In this document: one piece after another, positions 44,040 to 52,168 of the stretch | Position numbering within the stretch: the stretch's first letter is position 1 | How the letters are laid out: each line of letters opens with the position of its first letter | Assembly: GCF_039533685.1 (NCBI RefSeq) | Contig: NZ_BAAATZ010000025.1 | Span: 62,001-126,000, forward strand | From: Actinocorallia aurantiaca | GTDB taxonomy: Bacteria; Actinomycetota; Actinomycetes; Streptosporangiales; Streptosporangiaceae | DNA: 64,000 bases | Direction: 5' to 3' | Position numbers and translations under genes: made by a program | Notes under the pieces: generated by a model | Seen by the model: the letters and a program-made list of their open reading frames with translations, nothing else | What the model was told of the DNA's origin: nothing | Databases searched by the model: none

Positions 44040-44912
44040 TCAGCCGCCGGACGGGTCGGTGCCCGGCACCGGATCCGGGTCCCCTGGACGCGGTGAGACC
44101 AGCAACGTGACGGTGTCCGAGCTGGAGGACCAGGCGCCGGTGACCTTCCGCCCGCCGGACGGCCGCCAGGACGGGTCGGCCCCGTAGCTGCTGCCGGAGC
44201 CGTCAGGCTGGAACTCGCCGAGGAGGAAGGCCGTCTTCAGCTCCCGCTCCCGCAGCAGTGCCGTAACGTCTCGGACGCTCCGCCCTATCAGCCGTACTCC
44301 CGGCAGGGGCTCGCGGCAGCAGCCCGGCATGCTGTCGGCGTAGGGCTCCCCCGGACGGGCCTCGCGGCCCAGCCAGACCTGCCAGCCCCCGGCCAGAGCG
44401 TCACCGGTGATGGTCATCGACAGCGGGCACTCAGGCCGGTTCACAGGGCAATCGTTGATGGAGAAGCTGTGCGCCCCTCCTTCCGGCACGCCCTCGGCGC
44501 CCTCTTGCAACATCACCCGGGTGACGCGGCGCTCCCCCCGGGGCGAGACGGGCACGATCCGCAGGTCGATGTCCAGCCCCATCTTCGCGAATGCCCTGCT
44601 GAACTCCTCCGGATCGGCATAGGCGTCCTTGATCTCGACATGCCACTTCCCTTCCTCCTTCTCGATCGCCATGACCGGGCTGGAGTAGTTCCGCAGCGGC
44701 CCGTCCCCGGCGGCGTTCACCGCGAGGACCGCGGTCGTGGCGGCCGCGGTGGCCGCGACCAGTGCGAACACCGGCCGCCTGAACCGCCGATGGGGCTTCG
44801 GCCGGGACGCCGCCGTCCCGGCGAGCAGGCGCGCCCGAGCAGCGGCCTCGGCCTCCGCGCTCAGGGCGGGCTGGTCGGACCGCAGTCCCTTGAGCAAAGT
44901 GAGTTCGTCCAT
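44040..44912 (-). CDS. Probable anti-sigma factor-like membrane protein
   Basis: 290 residues: a cytoplasmic N-terminus (MDELTLLKGLRSDQPALSAE), one transmembrane helix (VFALVAATAAATTAVLAVNA) after a basic RFRRP, and an external domain with an ALL-RERELKTAF region. It starts 2 bases after the sigma gene stop, with GGAG upstream, so it is co-expressed with it. No zinc anti-sigma HXXXCXXC motif is visible. The role as anti-sigma factor rests on gene order and topology. The open frame continues upstream into the sigma gene but is antisense in character there. Confidence 0.72.
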   Translation of the reverse strand: MDELTLLKGLRSDQPALSAEAEAAARARLLAGTAASRPKPHRRFRRPVFALVAATAAATTAVLAVNAAGDGPLRNYSSPVMAIEKEEGKWHVEIKDAYADPEEFSRAFAKMGLDIDLRIVPVSPRGERRVTRVMLQEGAEGVPEGGAHSFSINDCPVNRPECPLSMTITGDALAGGWQVWLGREARPGEPYADSMPGCCREPLPGVRLIGRSVRDVTALLRERELKTAFLLGEFQPDGSGSSYGADPSWRPSGGRKVTGAWSSSSDTVTLLVSPRPGDPDPVPGTDPSGG

Positions 44913-44914
44913 GG

Positions 44915-45502
44915 TCAGCTCTCCTCTCGTGTGGGATCGGCTCCGCCCAGCGCCTCGCGGAGCCGGCGGCGGGCGCGGTGCAGCCGGGAGCGCACGGTGC
45001 CCAGGGGGACGCCCAGCGTCTGGGCGGTCTCCTCGTAACTCAGATCGGCCCAGGCCACCAGCAGCAGCACGTCGCGCTCGCCCCGGGGCAGCCGGGCGAG
45101 CGCCCCGGCCAGGGCCCTGTCCTGTGCTCCCGCCGCGACCTGGCGCACCACGGTCTCGGCCATCGGTTCGGGCAGGGGGTCGACGCCCGTCCGCTGCAGC
45201 GCCCGCAGGAACCGCTCCTCGCTCCGCCGGTGCCGGGCCACGAGCCTGGTGGCGATCCCGTAGAGCCATGGACGGGCCAGTGACCGCGCCGGGTCGTAGG
45301 ACTCCCGCCGCCGGAAGGCGATGAGGAACGTCTCTCCCGTGATGTCGTCGGCCAGCTGGGTTCCCAGCCTCCGGCTCACGTACTGATGGACCTGCTTCGC
45401 ATACCGGTCGAACAACACCGCGAAGCGCTCCGGGTCCGCCAGGGACGACCGTATGACCTCCCCGTCATCGACCTCGGTCAGTTCAGTGTGAGCCGCCGTC
45501 AT
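44915..45502 (-). CDS. ECF-type RNA polymerase sigma factor
   Basis: 195 residues. Region 2 is FAVLFDRYAKQVHQYVSRRLGTQLADDITGETFLIAFRRR; region 4 is LPRGERDVLLLVAWADLSYEETAQTLGVPLGTVRSRLHRARRRLRE. No regions 1 or 3, as expected of ECF factors. The ATG at 45502 has GAGG 9 bases upstream. It forms a pair with the membrane protein that follows and is divergent from the TetR gene. The signal is unknown. Confidence 0.92.
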   Translation of the reverse strand: MTAAHTELTEVDDGEVIRSSLADPERFAVLFDRYAKQVHQYVSRRLGTQLADDITGETFLIAFRRRESYDPARSLARPWLYGIATRLVARHRRSEERFLRALQRTGVDPLPEPMAETVVRQVAAGAQDRALAGALARLPRGERDVLLLVAWADLSYEETAQTLGVPLGTVRSRLHRARRRLREALGGADPTREES

Positions 45503-45636
45503 CCGGGTCGCCTCATTCCGTTCTCCACTCCGCAGGGGCCAAGATTCACCCCTTGTCTCCCGATACGACCATTCGGGTTCTCGCCCGGGGGGCGCGAAGG
45601 CCGCAGGCTCGTTGCCGAAGATGGTTCTCCTTTTGC

Positions 45637-45649
45637 AGAATATGATTCT
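45637..45649. promoter_or_regulatory. Probable TetR operator (autoregulation)
   Basis: Perfect palindrome AGAAT-ATG-ATTCT, 4 bases upstream of the TetR start. Related sequences occur before the ACAD gene at 46397-46432. Confidence 0.6.
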
Positions 45650-45653
45650 CGGT

Positions 45654-46307
45654 ATGAGTGAACAGGATTGGGTCGAAGGTGGCCGCGAGCGGGGGACGCT
45701 CGCGGAACGGGCGGTGCGGCGGCGGGTGGCGTCGGTGGAGGAGACGGCACAGGCGGACGTGCGGGCGCTCATGGACGCGGGGCTGGAGTTGATGGTGGCG
45801 GGGGGCGGAAAGAAGGGACCTCGGGTCGCCGACATCGTGGCGGCGGCGGGGCTGTCCAACGACTCGTTCTACCGGTATTTCGCCGGGAAGGACGCGCTGG
45901 TGGCGGCCATCGTGGAGCAAGGGGCCCGGACGGTCGCGGGGTATGTGCGGCACAAGATGGACACGGGGGCGGGGGCCCGGGAGCGGCTGCGGGCCGGGGT
46001 GACCGCGATCATGAAGCAGGCGTCCGACGCCCGACTGGCCGCCGAGACGCGGGCGGTCCTGAGCAACGCCACGAGCATGTCGGCGGGGAGCCGGCACATG
46101 TCGGTGGCGCTGGCGGACTCCCTGGCGGAGTCGTTCGCCGGGCCCGTGGCCGAACTGGGGGCCGCCGATCCCGTGCGGGCCGCCCGGACGGTGGCCACGA
46201 CGGCGGTCGCCGCCATGCAGTACCACCTGTTCAAGGAGGAGGTTCCGGGCGAGGACGAGCTGGAGCACCTCGTCTCGTTCCTGCTCGCGGGCATCGCCTC
46301 CCGCTGA
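45654..46307 (+). CDS. TetR family transcriptional regulator
   Basis: 217 residues. The helix-turn-helix is GPRVADIVAAAGLSNDSFYRYFAGKDALVAAIVEQGART; the C-terminal domain is all helical. The ATG at 45654 is chosen because the palindromic operator lies just upstream, inside the longer open frame. It is divergent from the ECF sigma gene and precedes the acyl-CoA dehydrogenase/phosphotransferase operon on the same strand, whose promoter carries similar palindromes. An acyl-CoA ligand is likely by analogy with other fatty-acid TetR regulators. Confidence 0.9.
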   Translation: MSEQDWVEGGRERGTLAERAVRRRVASVEETAQADVRALMDAGLELMVAGGGKKGPRVADIVAAAGLSNDSFYRYFAGKDALVAAIVEQGARTVAGYVRHKMDTGAGARERLRAGVTAIMKQASDARLAAETRAVLSNATSMSAGSRHMSVALADSLAESFAGPVAELGAADPVRAARTVATTAVAAMQYHLFKEEVPGEDELEHLVSFLLAGIASR

Positions 46308-46396
46308 CGATTCCGTCCCGGCGTTCCCGGCCCAGCCGGGGTCCCGGCCGGACCGTCGCGCGCGCGGATTCGGGCAGAGCAGGCTTCCTAGATTCG

Positions 46397-46432
46397 AGAA
46401 TGACGTTCTGCTAGATTTCGAACATCATTCTT
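46397..46432 (+). promoter_or_regulatory. Tandem TetR-type operators before the ACAD operon
   Basis: AGAAT-GAC-GTTCT (46397-46409) and GAACATCATTCTT (46420-46432) lie 16 bases before the ACAD start. They share the AGAAT/ATTCT half-sites of the palindrome upstream of the TetR gene. Confidence 0.55.
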
Positions 46433-46448
46433 TAAGGGGGGAGGCGGC

Positions 46449-47774
46449 ATGTGGGACTTCAGTACCGAACCCGACTTCCAGGAGAGGCTGGACTGGGCCG
46501 ACCGGTTCGTGCGGGAGGAGGTCGAACCGCTCGACCTGCTGTTCCCGGGCACCACCGAGCCCTACGACCGGGAGAGCGGGGTCTTCCGGGAGATCGTCCG
46601 TCCGCTGCAGGCGCGGGTGCGTGAGGCGAAACTGTGGGCGGCGCACCTCTCCCCCGAGCTCGGCGGGATGGGGATGGGGCAGGTGAAGCTCGCCCTGCTC
46701 AACGAGATCCTGGGGCGATGCATGTGGGCGCCCATGGTGTTCGGCACGCAGGCGCCCGACTCGGGCAACGCCGAGATCCTGGCGCACTACGGGACCGAGG
46801 AGCAGCGGCGCGAGTTCCTGGAACCCCTGCTGGACGGCCGCATCGTCTCGACGTACGCGATGACCGAGCCGACCGGCGGCGCCGACCCCGGAGGCTTCAC
46901 CTGCCGTGCCGTCCGCGACGGGGACGGGTGGGTGATCGACGGCGAGAAGTGGTTCGCCTCCAACTACCCTTACGCGGCCTTCGTCATCGCCATGGTCGTC
47001 ACCGACCCCGACGTCCCCGTGCACAAGGGCTCGTCGATGTTCCTCATCCCGCGCGGCACCCCGGGGATGGAGCAGGTGCGCGGCACCGGGCTGGGCGGCG
47101 AGCCGCCCGGCGAGGGCGGGCACGGCTACCTGCGGTTCACCGGCTGCCGGGTCCCGGCGGAGAACCTGCTGGGCGAGCCCGGCGCGGGCTTCGCCATCGC
47201 CCAGACCCGGCTGGGAGGCGGGCGCCTGCACCACGCGATGCGCGCGGCCGGCCAGTGCAGACGAGCGCTGGAGATGATGGGCGAGCGCATCGTCAGCCGC
47301 CGCACCCGTGGCGGCCCCCTGTCCGACCAGCAGGCGGTCCGGCAGCAGCTCGCCGACTCCTGGATTCAGCTGGAGCAGTTCCGGCTTCAGGTCCTGCACG
47401 CGGCCTGGCAGGTCGACCGCGCGAACGCCACCGGCGAACGCGAGCACGCCCGGGCCGCGCGCCTGCACATCTCGGCGGTCAAGGCGGCCACGCCCGGGAC
47501 GCTCGTCGACATCGCCTACCGGACCATCCACGTCCACGGCGCCCTCGGCGTCTCCAACGAGCTGCCGCTGATGCGCCTGTGGCAGAGCGGCCCGACCCTC
47601 GGCATCGCCGACGGGCCGACCGAGGTCCACAAGGACGTCGTCGCGCGGCTCCTGCTCCAGCGGGCCGAACCCGCCGAGGACGGGCTCTTCGGCTCGTACC
47701 ACGTCCCCACCCGGCTGGAGGCCGCCCGCCGGAAGTACGCCGGGCAGCTGGAGAAGATGGAGGAAGCACGATGA
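46449..47774 (+). CDS. Acyl-CoA dehydrogenase
   Basis: 441 residues, ACAD10/11-like. Motifs: VSTYAMTEPTGGADPGGFTCRA, GWVIDGEKWFASN, HAMRAAGQCRRALEMM, and the closing RTIHVHGALGVSNELPLMRLW with ADGPTEVHKDVVARLL. GGGGAGG lies 8 bases upstream of the ATG. It overlaps the next gene as ATGA. In eukaryotic ACAD10/11 an APH domain is fused to such a dehydrogenase; here the two are separate, coupled genes. It probably oxidises 4-hydroxy or otherwise unusual acyl-CoAs after phosphorylation by the partner, by analogy. Confidence 0.9.
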   Translation: MWDFSTEPDFQERLDWADRFVREEVEPLDLLFPGTTEPYDRESGVFREIVRPLQARVREAKLWAAHLSPELGGMGMGQVKLALLNEILGRCMWAPMVFGTQAPDSGNAEILAHYGTEEQRREFLEPLLDGRIVSTYAMTEPTGGADPGGFTCRAVRDGDGWVIDGEKWFASNYPYAAFVIAMVVTDPDVPVHKGSSMFLIPRGTPGMEQVRGTGLGGEPPGEGGHGYLRFTGCRVPAENLLGEPGAGFAIAQTRLGGGRLHHAMRAAGQCRRALEMMGERIVSRRTRGGPLSDQQAVRQQLADSWIQLEQFRLQVLHAAWQVDRANATGEREHARAARLHISAVKAATPGTLVDIAYRTIHVHGALGVSNELPLMRLWQSGPTLGIADGPTEVHKDVVARLLLQRAEPAEDGLFGSYHVPTRLEAARRKYAGQLEKMEEAR

Positions 47775-48817
47775 GCCCAACCGGACCCGCCGTCGACCTC
47801 GACCGCCTCAACCGCTGGCCGGGGCTCGCGGACCTGCCCGGCGACGGGCGGGTCGAGGACCTCACCCGGCTGAAGGGCGGCGCGCAGAACCTGCTCTTCG
47901 TGATGCGCCGCGCCGACGGCACCGAGCTGGTGCTGCGCCGTCCCGGCCGGTACTCCGGAGACGGCTCGGCCACCTCCCTCCCCCGCGAGAATCGCGTCCT
48001 GACCGCGCTCACCGGCACGGACGTCCCCCGCCCCCGGCTGTACGCGACCTGCATGGACGACTCCGTCATCGGGGCGCCGTTCTCCGTCATGGAGAGGATC
48101 GACGGCTTCATGCCCAGGGGCGACCTGCCCGGACGGTACGCCACCGACCGCGCGTGGCGCCGCGCGGTGTCGTTCGACCTGGTCGCCTCGGCGGCCGGGC
48201 TGGCCGCGGTCGACCCGGACGCGGTGGGGCTCACCGGCCTCAGCCGGACCGAGGACTGGGCGGAGCGCCAGACCCCCAGGTACCTGAGGATGCTCGAGGG
48301 CTACCGGGAGAACGCCGAGTACCGCGAGAACGAGTCCACGGCCGTCGACGAGGTCGGCGAGTGGCTGCGCGCGAACCCGCCGACCGCCACGCGCATCGGC
48401 ATCGTCCACGGGGACTTCCAGTTCGCGAACGTGATGTACGCCCACGACGCCCCGAGGGTCGCGGGGATCGTGGACTGGGAGATGGCCTCCCTGGGCGACC
48501 CCCTGCTGGACCTCGCGTGGATCCTCACCGCCTGGCGCGAGGAGGGCGACCCGCCGGGCGGCGACCCGCAGATGCGGCCGTGGGAGGACATGCCCACCCG
48601 GGCCGAGCTCGTCGCCCACTACGCCGCGCTGACCGGCCGGGACGTGTCGGGGTTCGCGTGGTTCCAGGTCCTGGCGTGCTTCCGCCTGGCCTCGCTGCTG
48701 GAGGGCAGCTACTTCCGCGCCCTCAACGGGGGCATGGACCGCCGGATGGGCGAGGGCCTGCACGCCTACGCGGGCTGGATCTGGTCCCTGGCCGTCCAGC
48801 TGGTCAGAAGGGCCTGA
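47771..48817 (+). CDS. APH-fold phosphotransferase family protein
   Basis: 348 residues, aminoglycoside-phosphotransferase/choline-kinase fold. The N-lobe has LTRLKGGAQNLLFVMRRADGTELVLRRP, the catalytic Brenner loop is GIVHGDFQFANVMY, and the metal-binding region is AGIVDWEMASLGDPLLDLAW. This subgroup accompanies ACAD10/11-type dehydrogenases and is thought to phosphorylate hydroxyacyl-CoAs, not antibiotics. It overlaps the dehydrogenase stop by 4 bases. Confidence 0.9.
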   Translation: MSPTGPAVDLDRLNRWPGLADLPGDGRVEDLTRLKGGAQNLLFVMRRADGTELVLRRPGRYSGDGSATSLPRENRVLTALTGTDVPRPRLYATCMDDSVIGAPFSVMERIDGFMPRGDLPGRYATDRAWRRAVSFDLVASAAGLAAVDPDAVGLTGLSRTEDWAERQTPRYLRMLEGYRENAEYRENESTAVDEVGEWLRANPPTATRIGIVHGDFQFANVMYAHDAPRVAGIVDWEMASLGDPLLDLAWILTAWREEGDPPGGDPQMRPWEDMPTRAELVAHYAALTGRDVSGFAWFQVLACFRLASLLEGSYFRALNGGMDRRMGEGLHAYAGWIWSLAVQLVRRA

Positions 48818-48819
48818 CC

Positions 48820-48952
48820 GCAGGGCCCGCGCGGGGCGGCCTGACCGCGGGGACGCGGGGCCCTGACCATGGCAGAGAGCCTGACCGTGAGGATCCGGGG
48901 CCCTGACCATGGCGGAGGGCCTGACCGTGAGGCCCGCGCTGGGCCCGCGCGG
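48820..48952. repeat. Degenerate tandem repeat between convergent genes
   Basis: Units of CCTGACCRNGGGG type recur. The clearest pair is a 40-base period: GGGGCCCTGACCATGGC starts at 48857 and again at 48897, each followed by GAG-GCCTGACCGTGAGG. GGGCCCGCGCGG stands near both ends. It separates the phosphotransferase gene from the ptsI end and may help terminate both. Confidence 0.6.
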
Positions 48953-50648
48953 TCACAGGCCGAGCGTCTCCAGGGCGGGGAGCGCGTCGCGCGCGGCGGC
49001 GCGGGCCTGGGAGGCCGTGCGNNNNNNNNNNNGAGGCGGTGCGGGCCGCGCGGGCGGCCCGGGCCGCGGCCTGGCACTCGGCCAGGGTGTGGGCGGCGAG
49101 GGCCGCACGGACCAGGGGCAGGGAGGGCGCGCTCATCGACAGGCTCGTCACGCCCAGACCGGCCAGCACGCAGGCCATGACCGGGTCGGCCGCGGCCTCG
49201 CCGCAGACGCCGCAGCCCTTGCCCGCGTCCGTGGCGGCGGAGGCGGCGAGGGCCATGAGGTCCAGGAGGGCGGGACGCCACGGGTCCTGGAGGCGGGTGA
49301 GGCTGGCGACCTGGCGGTCCACCGCGAAGACGTACTGGGCGAGGTCGTTGGTGCCGAGGCTGAAGAAGTCGACCTCGTCGGCGATGTCGCGGGCGCGGAT
49401 GGCGGCGGCGGGAACCTCGATCATGATGCCCGCCTGCTGGATCCCCGCGGCCCGGCAGGCGGCGGTGAAGATCCGCGCCTCCTCGGAGTCGGTGACCATC
49501 GGCGCCATGACGCGCAGCCTGTCCGAGGGGAGGCCCTCGGCGGCCTTGGCCAGCGCGCGGAGCTGGGCGTGGAGCACGTTCGGGTGGCGGCGCAGCAGGC
49601 GCAGCCCCCGTTCGCCCAGGGCCGGGTTGGGTTCGACGGCGGCCGGGGGCAGGAAGGGCAGGGGCTTGTCCGCCCCGGCGTCCAGGACCCGGACGACGAC
49701 GCGCGGGAACGCCTTCAGCACCTCGCGGTAGGCGGCGATCTGCTGCCCCTCGGTGAGCGGCACCGCCTGGTCGAGGAAGAGGTACTCGCTGCGGAAGAGC
49801 CCCACGCCCTCGGCTCCGCTGGCCAGGGCGCGGTCGATGTCCTGGGGACCGCCGATGTTGGCCAGCAGCGGGACAGGGTGGCCGTCCTTGGTGCGGCCCG
49901 GCCCGGTGGCGCTGCCGACGGCCTCGGCGCGGGCGCGTTCGGCCGCCCTCGCCCGGAGGATCCGCTCCTCCTCGGGATCGACGGTCAGCTTCCCCGACGC
50001 CCCGTCGACCAGGACGTGCTCGCCGTCCTTCAGGTCGAGGACCCCTGCGCAGGAGACGATCGCGGGGATGCCCATGGCGCGGGCGAGGATCGCGGTGTGC
50101 CCGATCGGGCCGCCCTCCTCGGTCACGAACGCCACGACCTGGCGCGGGTCGAGCAGGGCCAGGTCCGCAGGGGCCAGGTCCTGGGTGACCAGCACGTACG
50201 GCTCGTCGACCTCCGGCACTCCGGGGACGGCGACCGACATCAGCCGGGCCACCGCCCGGTCCCGGACGTCGTCCAGGTCGCTCACCCGGGCGGACATGTA
50301 GTCGCCGGCTCCGGAGATCAGTTCCCGGAAGAAGCCGAACGACTCGTACACGGCACGGGCCGCGGTCAGTCCCGCGGAGATCCCCACTCCGACCTCACCG
50401 GCCAGGTCGGGGTCTCGGGCCATCATCGCCTGGGCCGCCAGCACGTCCCCGGCCTCGCCCCCGGCCGCCCGCGCGCGGGCGTCGAGTTCGCGCCCGACGG
50501 CCTCCAGCGCCTCCAGGGCGCGTTCCGTCTCGGCGACGGGATCTCCGGAGAAGCGCTCGACGGGAGGTTCGGGCACCGCGCCGGTCATGACGCGGACGGG
50601 GCCGACGCCTACACCAGGGCTGACTCCCGTGCCGGAGAGCTCACGCAT
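48953..50648 (-). CDS. ptsI: PTS enzyme I, interrupted by an assembly gap
   Basis: Phosphoenolpyruvate-protein phosphotransferase. N-terminal domain with phosphorylated His184 in GGPIGHTAILARAMGIPAIV; PEP-binding C-terminal barrel with GVGLFRSEYLFL, RVLDAGADKPLPF, MIEVPAAA, FFSLGTNDLAQYVFAVDR and KGCGVCGEAAADP. Eleven N at 49022-49032 break the frame; the real end, RDALPALETLGL, is read at 48953. Merging the near-identical flanks (one mismatch in 11 bases) restores a 557-residue protein. It passes phosphate from PEP to HPr. Its start overlaps the HPr gene end by 8 bases. Confidence 0.93.
49022..49032. other. Assembly gap (11 N) within ptsI
   Basis: Unknown bases flanked by GAGGCCGTGCG (left) and GAGGCGGTGCG (right); the contig ends probably overlap. 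Confidence 0.9.
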
Positions 50649-50913
50649 TCGTCTCCGAGAACTGCGTGAACAGACCCGCCAGGCGGTCCAGGGCCTCCTC
50701 CGCGCCCTCTCCCTCGGCGCACAGCCGCAGGTGCTCGCCCGGACGCGCGTCCAGGGCCAGGACCGCCAGGATGCTCTTGGCGTTCACCAGCTCACCCGTG
50801 TGACGCCCCACACTGACCTCGACCGGACACTGGGCCGCCGCTTTCACGAACTCCGCCGCCGGCCGGGAGTGCAGGCCGACCATCGATTCGACTCTCACCA
50901 GACGCTCAGCCAT
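50641..50913 (-). CDS. ptsH: Phosphocarrier protein HPr
   Basis: 90 residues. The phosphorylated His15 is in MVGLHSRPAAEFVKAA and the regulatory serine Ser47 in NAKSILAVLALDARPGE. It carries phosphate from enzyme I to sugar-specific EII proteins. ATG with GGAGG upstream. It forms a two-gene operon with ptsI. No EIIA/B/C gene is in the window. Confidence 0.95.
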   Translation of the reverse strand: MAERLVRVESMVGLHSRPAAEFVKAAAQCPVEVSVGRHTGELVNAKSILAVLALDARPGEHLRLCAEGEGAEEALDRLAGLFTQFSETNA

Positions 50914-50999
50914 GATCCTCCTTCAGAGGTGGATTGTTCCAGAGAGCCGAGCTTCGGCCGGCCAGAACAGCGGGAAATCTTGCTGGGTGGTAAATCAGA

Positions 51000-52043
51000 C
51001 TATGCACCCGTTTGGGTTACTTTATTCAAACCCCGGGGCACGTCCGGATTAATCCCAAGCCGACGCGCCAATTTCTCTACCAGCAGTTGACCCGGGACCA
51101 CCAGGGCCAGCGGGGCCGTCCACTCCGGGAGCCCCGGCCCCGGCAGGGCCAGCGAGGACGCCCCGGCCAGCTCGGAGCCGCCGCCGATCCCGTAGGCCCG
51201 CGCCCCCGCGCCGACCACCCGGGCCGCCAGCGCGGCCGTGCCCTCCAGGACCGGGCTGCCCTCCACGCCCAGCACCAGCGCGGGAGTGGTCTCGTCCACG
51301 ACCGCGATGGGACCGTGCAGCAGGTCGGCGTAGGACAGGCCCATGGCGTGCAGGTAGCACGCCTCCTTGAGCTTGAGGGCCACCTCCAGCGCGGTGCCGA
51401 AGGCCAGCCCGCGGGCCGAGACCACCACGCCCTGCACCTTGGACAGCTCCTCGACGATCAGGGCCAGCGACTCCGACGCCTCGGTCGCCTCGATCAGGCG
51501 CTCGATCTCGTCCGGGACGCGGTCCAGGTCCGCGAGGTCCACGTCCGCGCCCAGGCCCGCGCCCAGGACGGACAGCGCGGCCAGCTGGGTGGTGTAGGTC
51601 TTGGTCGCCGGGACGGCCAGCTCCTCGCCCGCCTCGGTGAGCAGCGCCACGTCCGCGGACTCCGCCAGCGGGGACCCCTGGCCGTTGGTCACCGCGACGG
51701 TCCGCGCCCCGCAGGCCTTCGCCCAGTCCAGCGTCTCGACGATCTCCTCGGTGCGGCCGGACTGGCTGATCGCCACGGCGAGCACGCCGTCCAGGTCGAT
51801 CCTCCTGCGGTAGGTCGTCGCGATGGACGGCGCCGCGAGGGTGGCGAGCCGTCCCGTGTGGGACTCCACCAGGTAGCGGCCGTAGACGGCCGCGTTGTCG
51901 GAGGAGCCTCGGGCGATGAACAGCACCTGGCGGGTCCGGGCCGCGAGCTTCTCCAGCTCCCCGATCCGGGGCGTCAGGGACCCGATGGTCCTGCGCAGCG
52001 CCTCCGGCTGCTCGCCGATCTCAAGCCTCATCCGACTGGGCAT
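51000..52043 (-). CDS. Double-SIS sugar-phosphate isomerase/deaminase-like protein
   Basis: 347 residues like the isomerase half of GlmS without the glutaminase half. The first SIS domain has VLFIARGSSDNAAVYGRYLVE and AVAISQSGRTEEIVETLDWAK; the second has VVSARGLAFGTALEVALKLKEACYLHAMGLSYADLLHGP. Such proteins interconvert or deaminate amino-sugar phosphates (AgaS/NagB-II-like). ATG at 52043 has GGAAGGA upstream. A dre-type site lies 17 bases before the start, so control by the divergent DasR-like regulator is expected. Confidence 0.87.
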   Translation of the reverse strand: MPSRMRLEIGEQPEALRRTIGSLTPRIGELEKLAARTRQVLFIARGSSDNAAVYGRYLVESHTGRLATLAAPSIATTYRRRIDLDGVLAVAISQSGRTEEIVETLDWAKACGARTVAVTNGQGSPLAESADVALLTEAGEELAVPATKTYTTQLAALSVLGAGLGADVDLADLDRVPDEIERLIEATEASESLALIVEELSKVQGVVVSARGLAFGTALEVALKLKEACYLHAMGLSYADLLHGPIAVVDETTPALVLGVEGSPVLEGTAALAARVVGAGARAYGIGGGSELAGASSLALPGPGLPEWTAPLALVVPGQLLVEKLARRLGINPDVPRGLNKVTQTGA

Positions 52044-52060
52044 GGATGTCCTTCCCTTGA

Positions 52061-52091
52061 ACTGGTCTAGTCCGGACCATACCAGTATGTA
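52061..52091. promoter_or_regulatory. dre-type DasR operator
   Basis: ACTGGTCTAG followed by TCC, with a further GACCATACCAGT: the left part matches the dre consensus (ACTGGTCTAGACCACT) exactly over ten bases, and the right half appears displaced by about 6-8 bases. It lies between the SIS gene and the GntR gene. Confidence 0.65.
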
Positions 52092-52168
52092 CCCTAGCGT
52101 TATGAAAACATGACCTTGTATGACCTTTTTCGCAGACGAAGGCCCTTCTCCCATGAGGTGGTAAAGAT

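Noticed and set aside
47771..48817. Aminoglycoside resistance kinase
   Set aside because: Same fold, but its coupling to an acyl-CoA dehydrogenase and its motif pattern place it with ACAD10/11-type partners.
48820..48952. CRISPR array
   Set aside because: The units are adjacent, degenerate and without unique spacers or cas genes; it is a simple tandem repeat.
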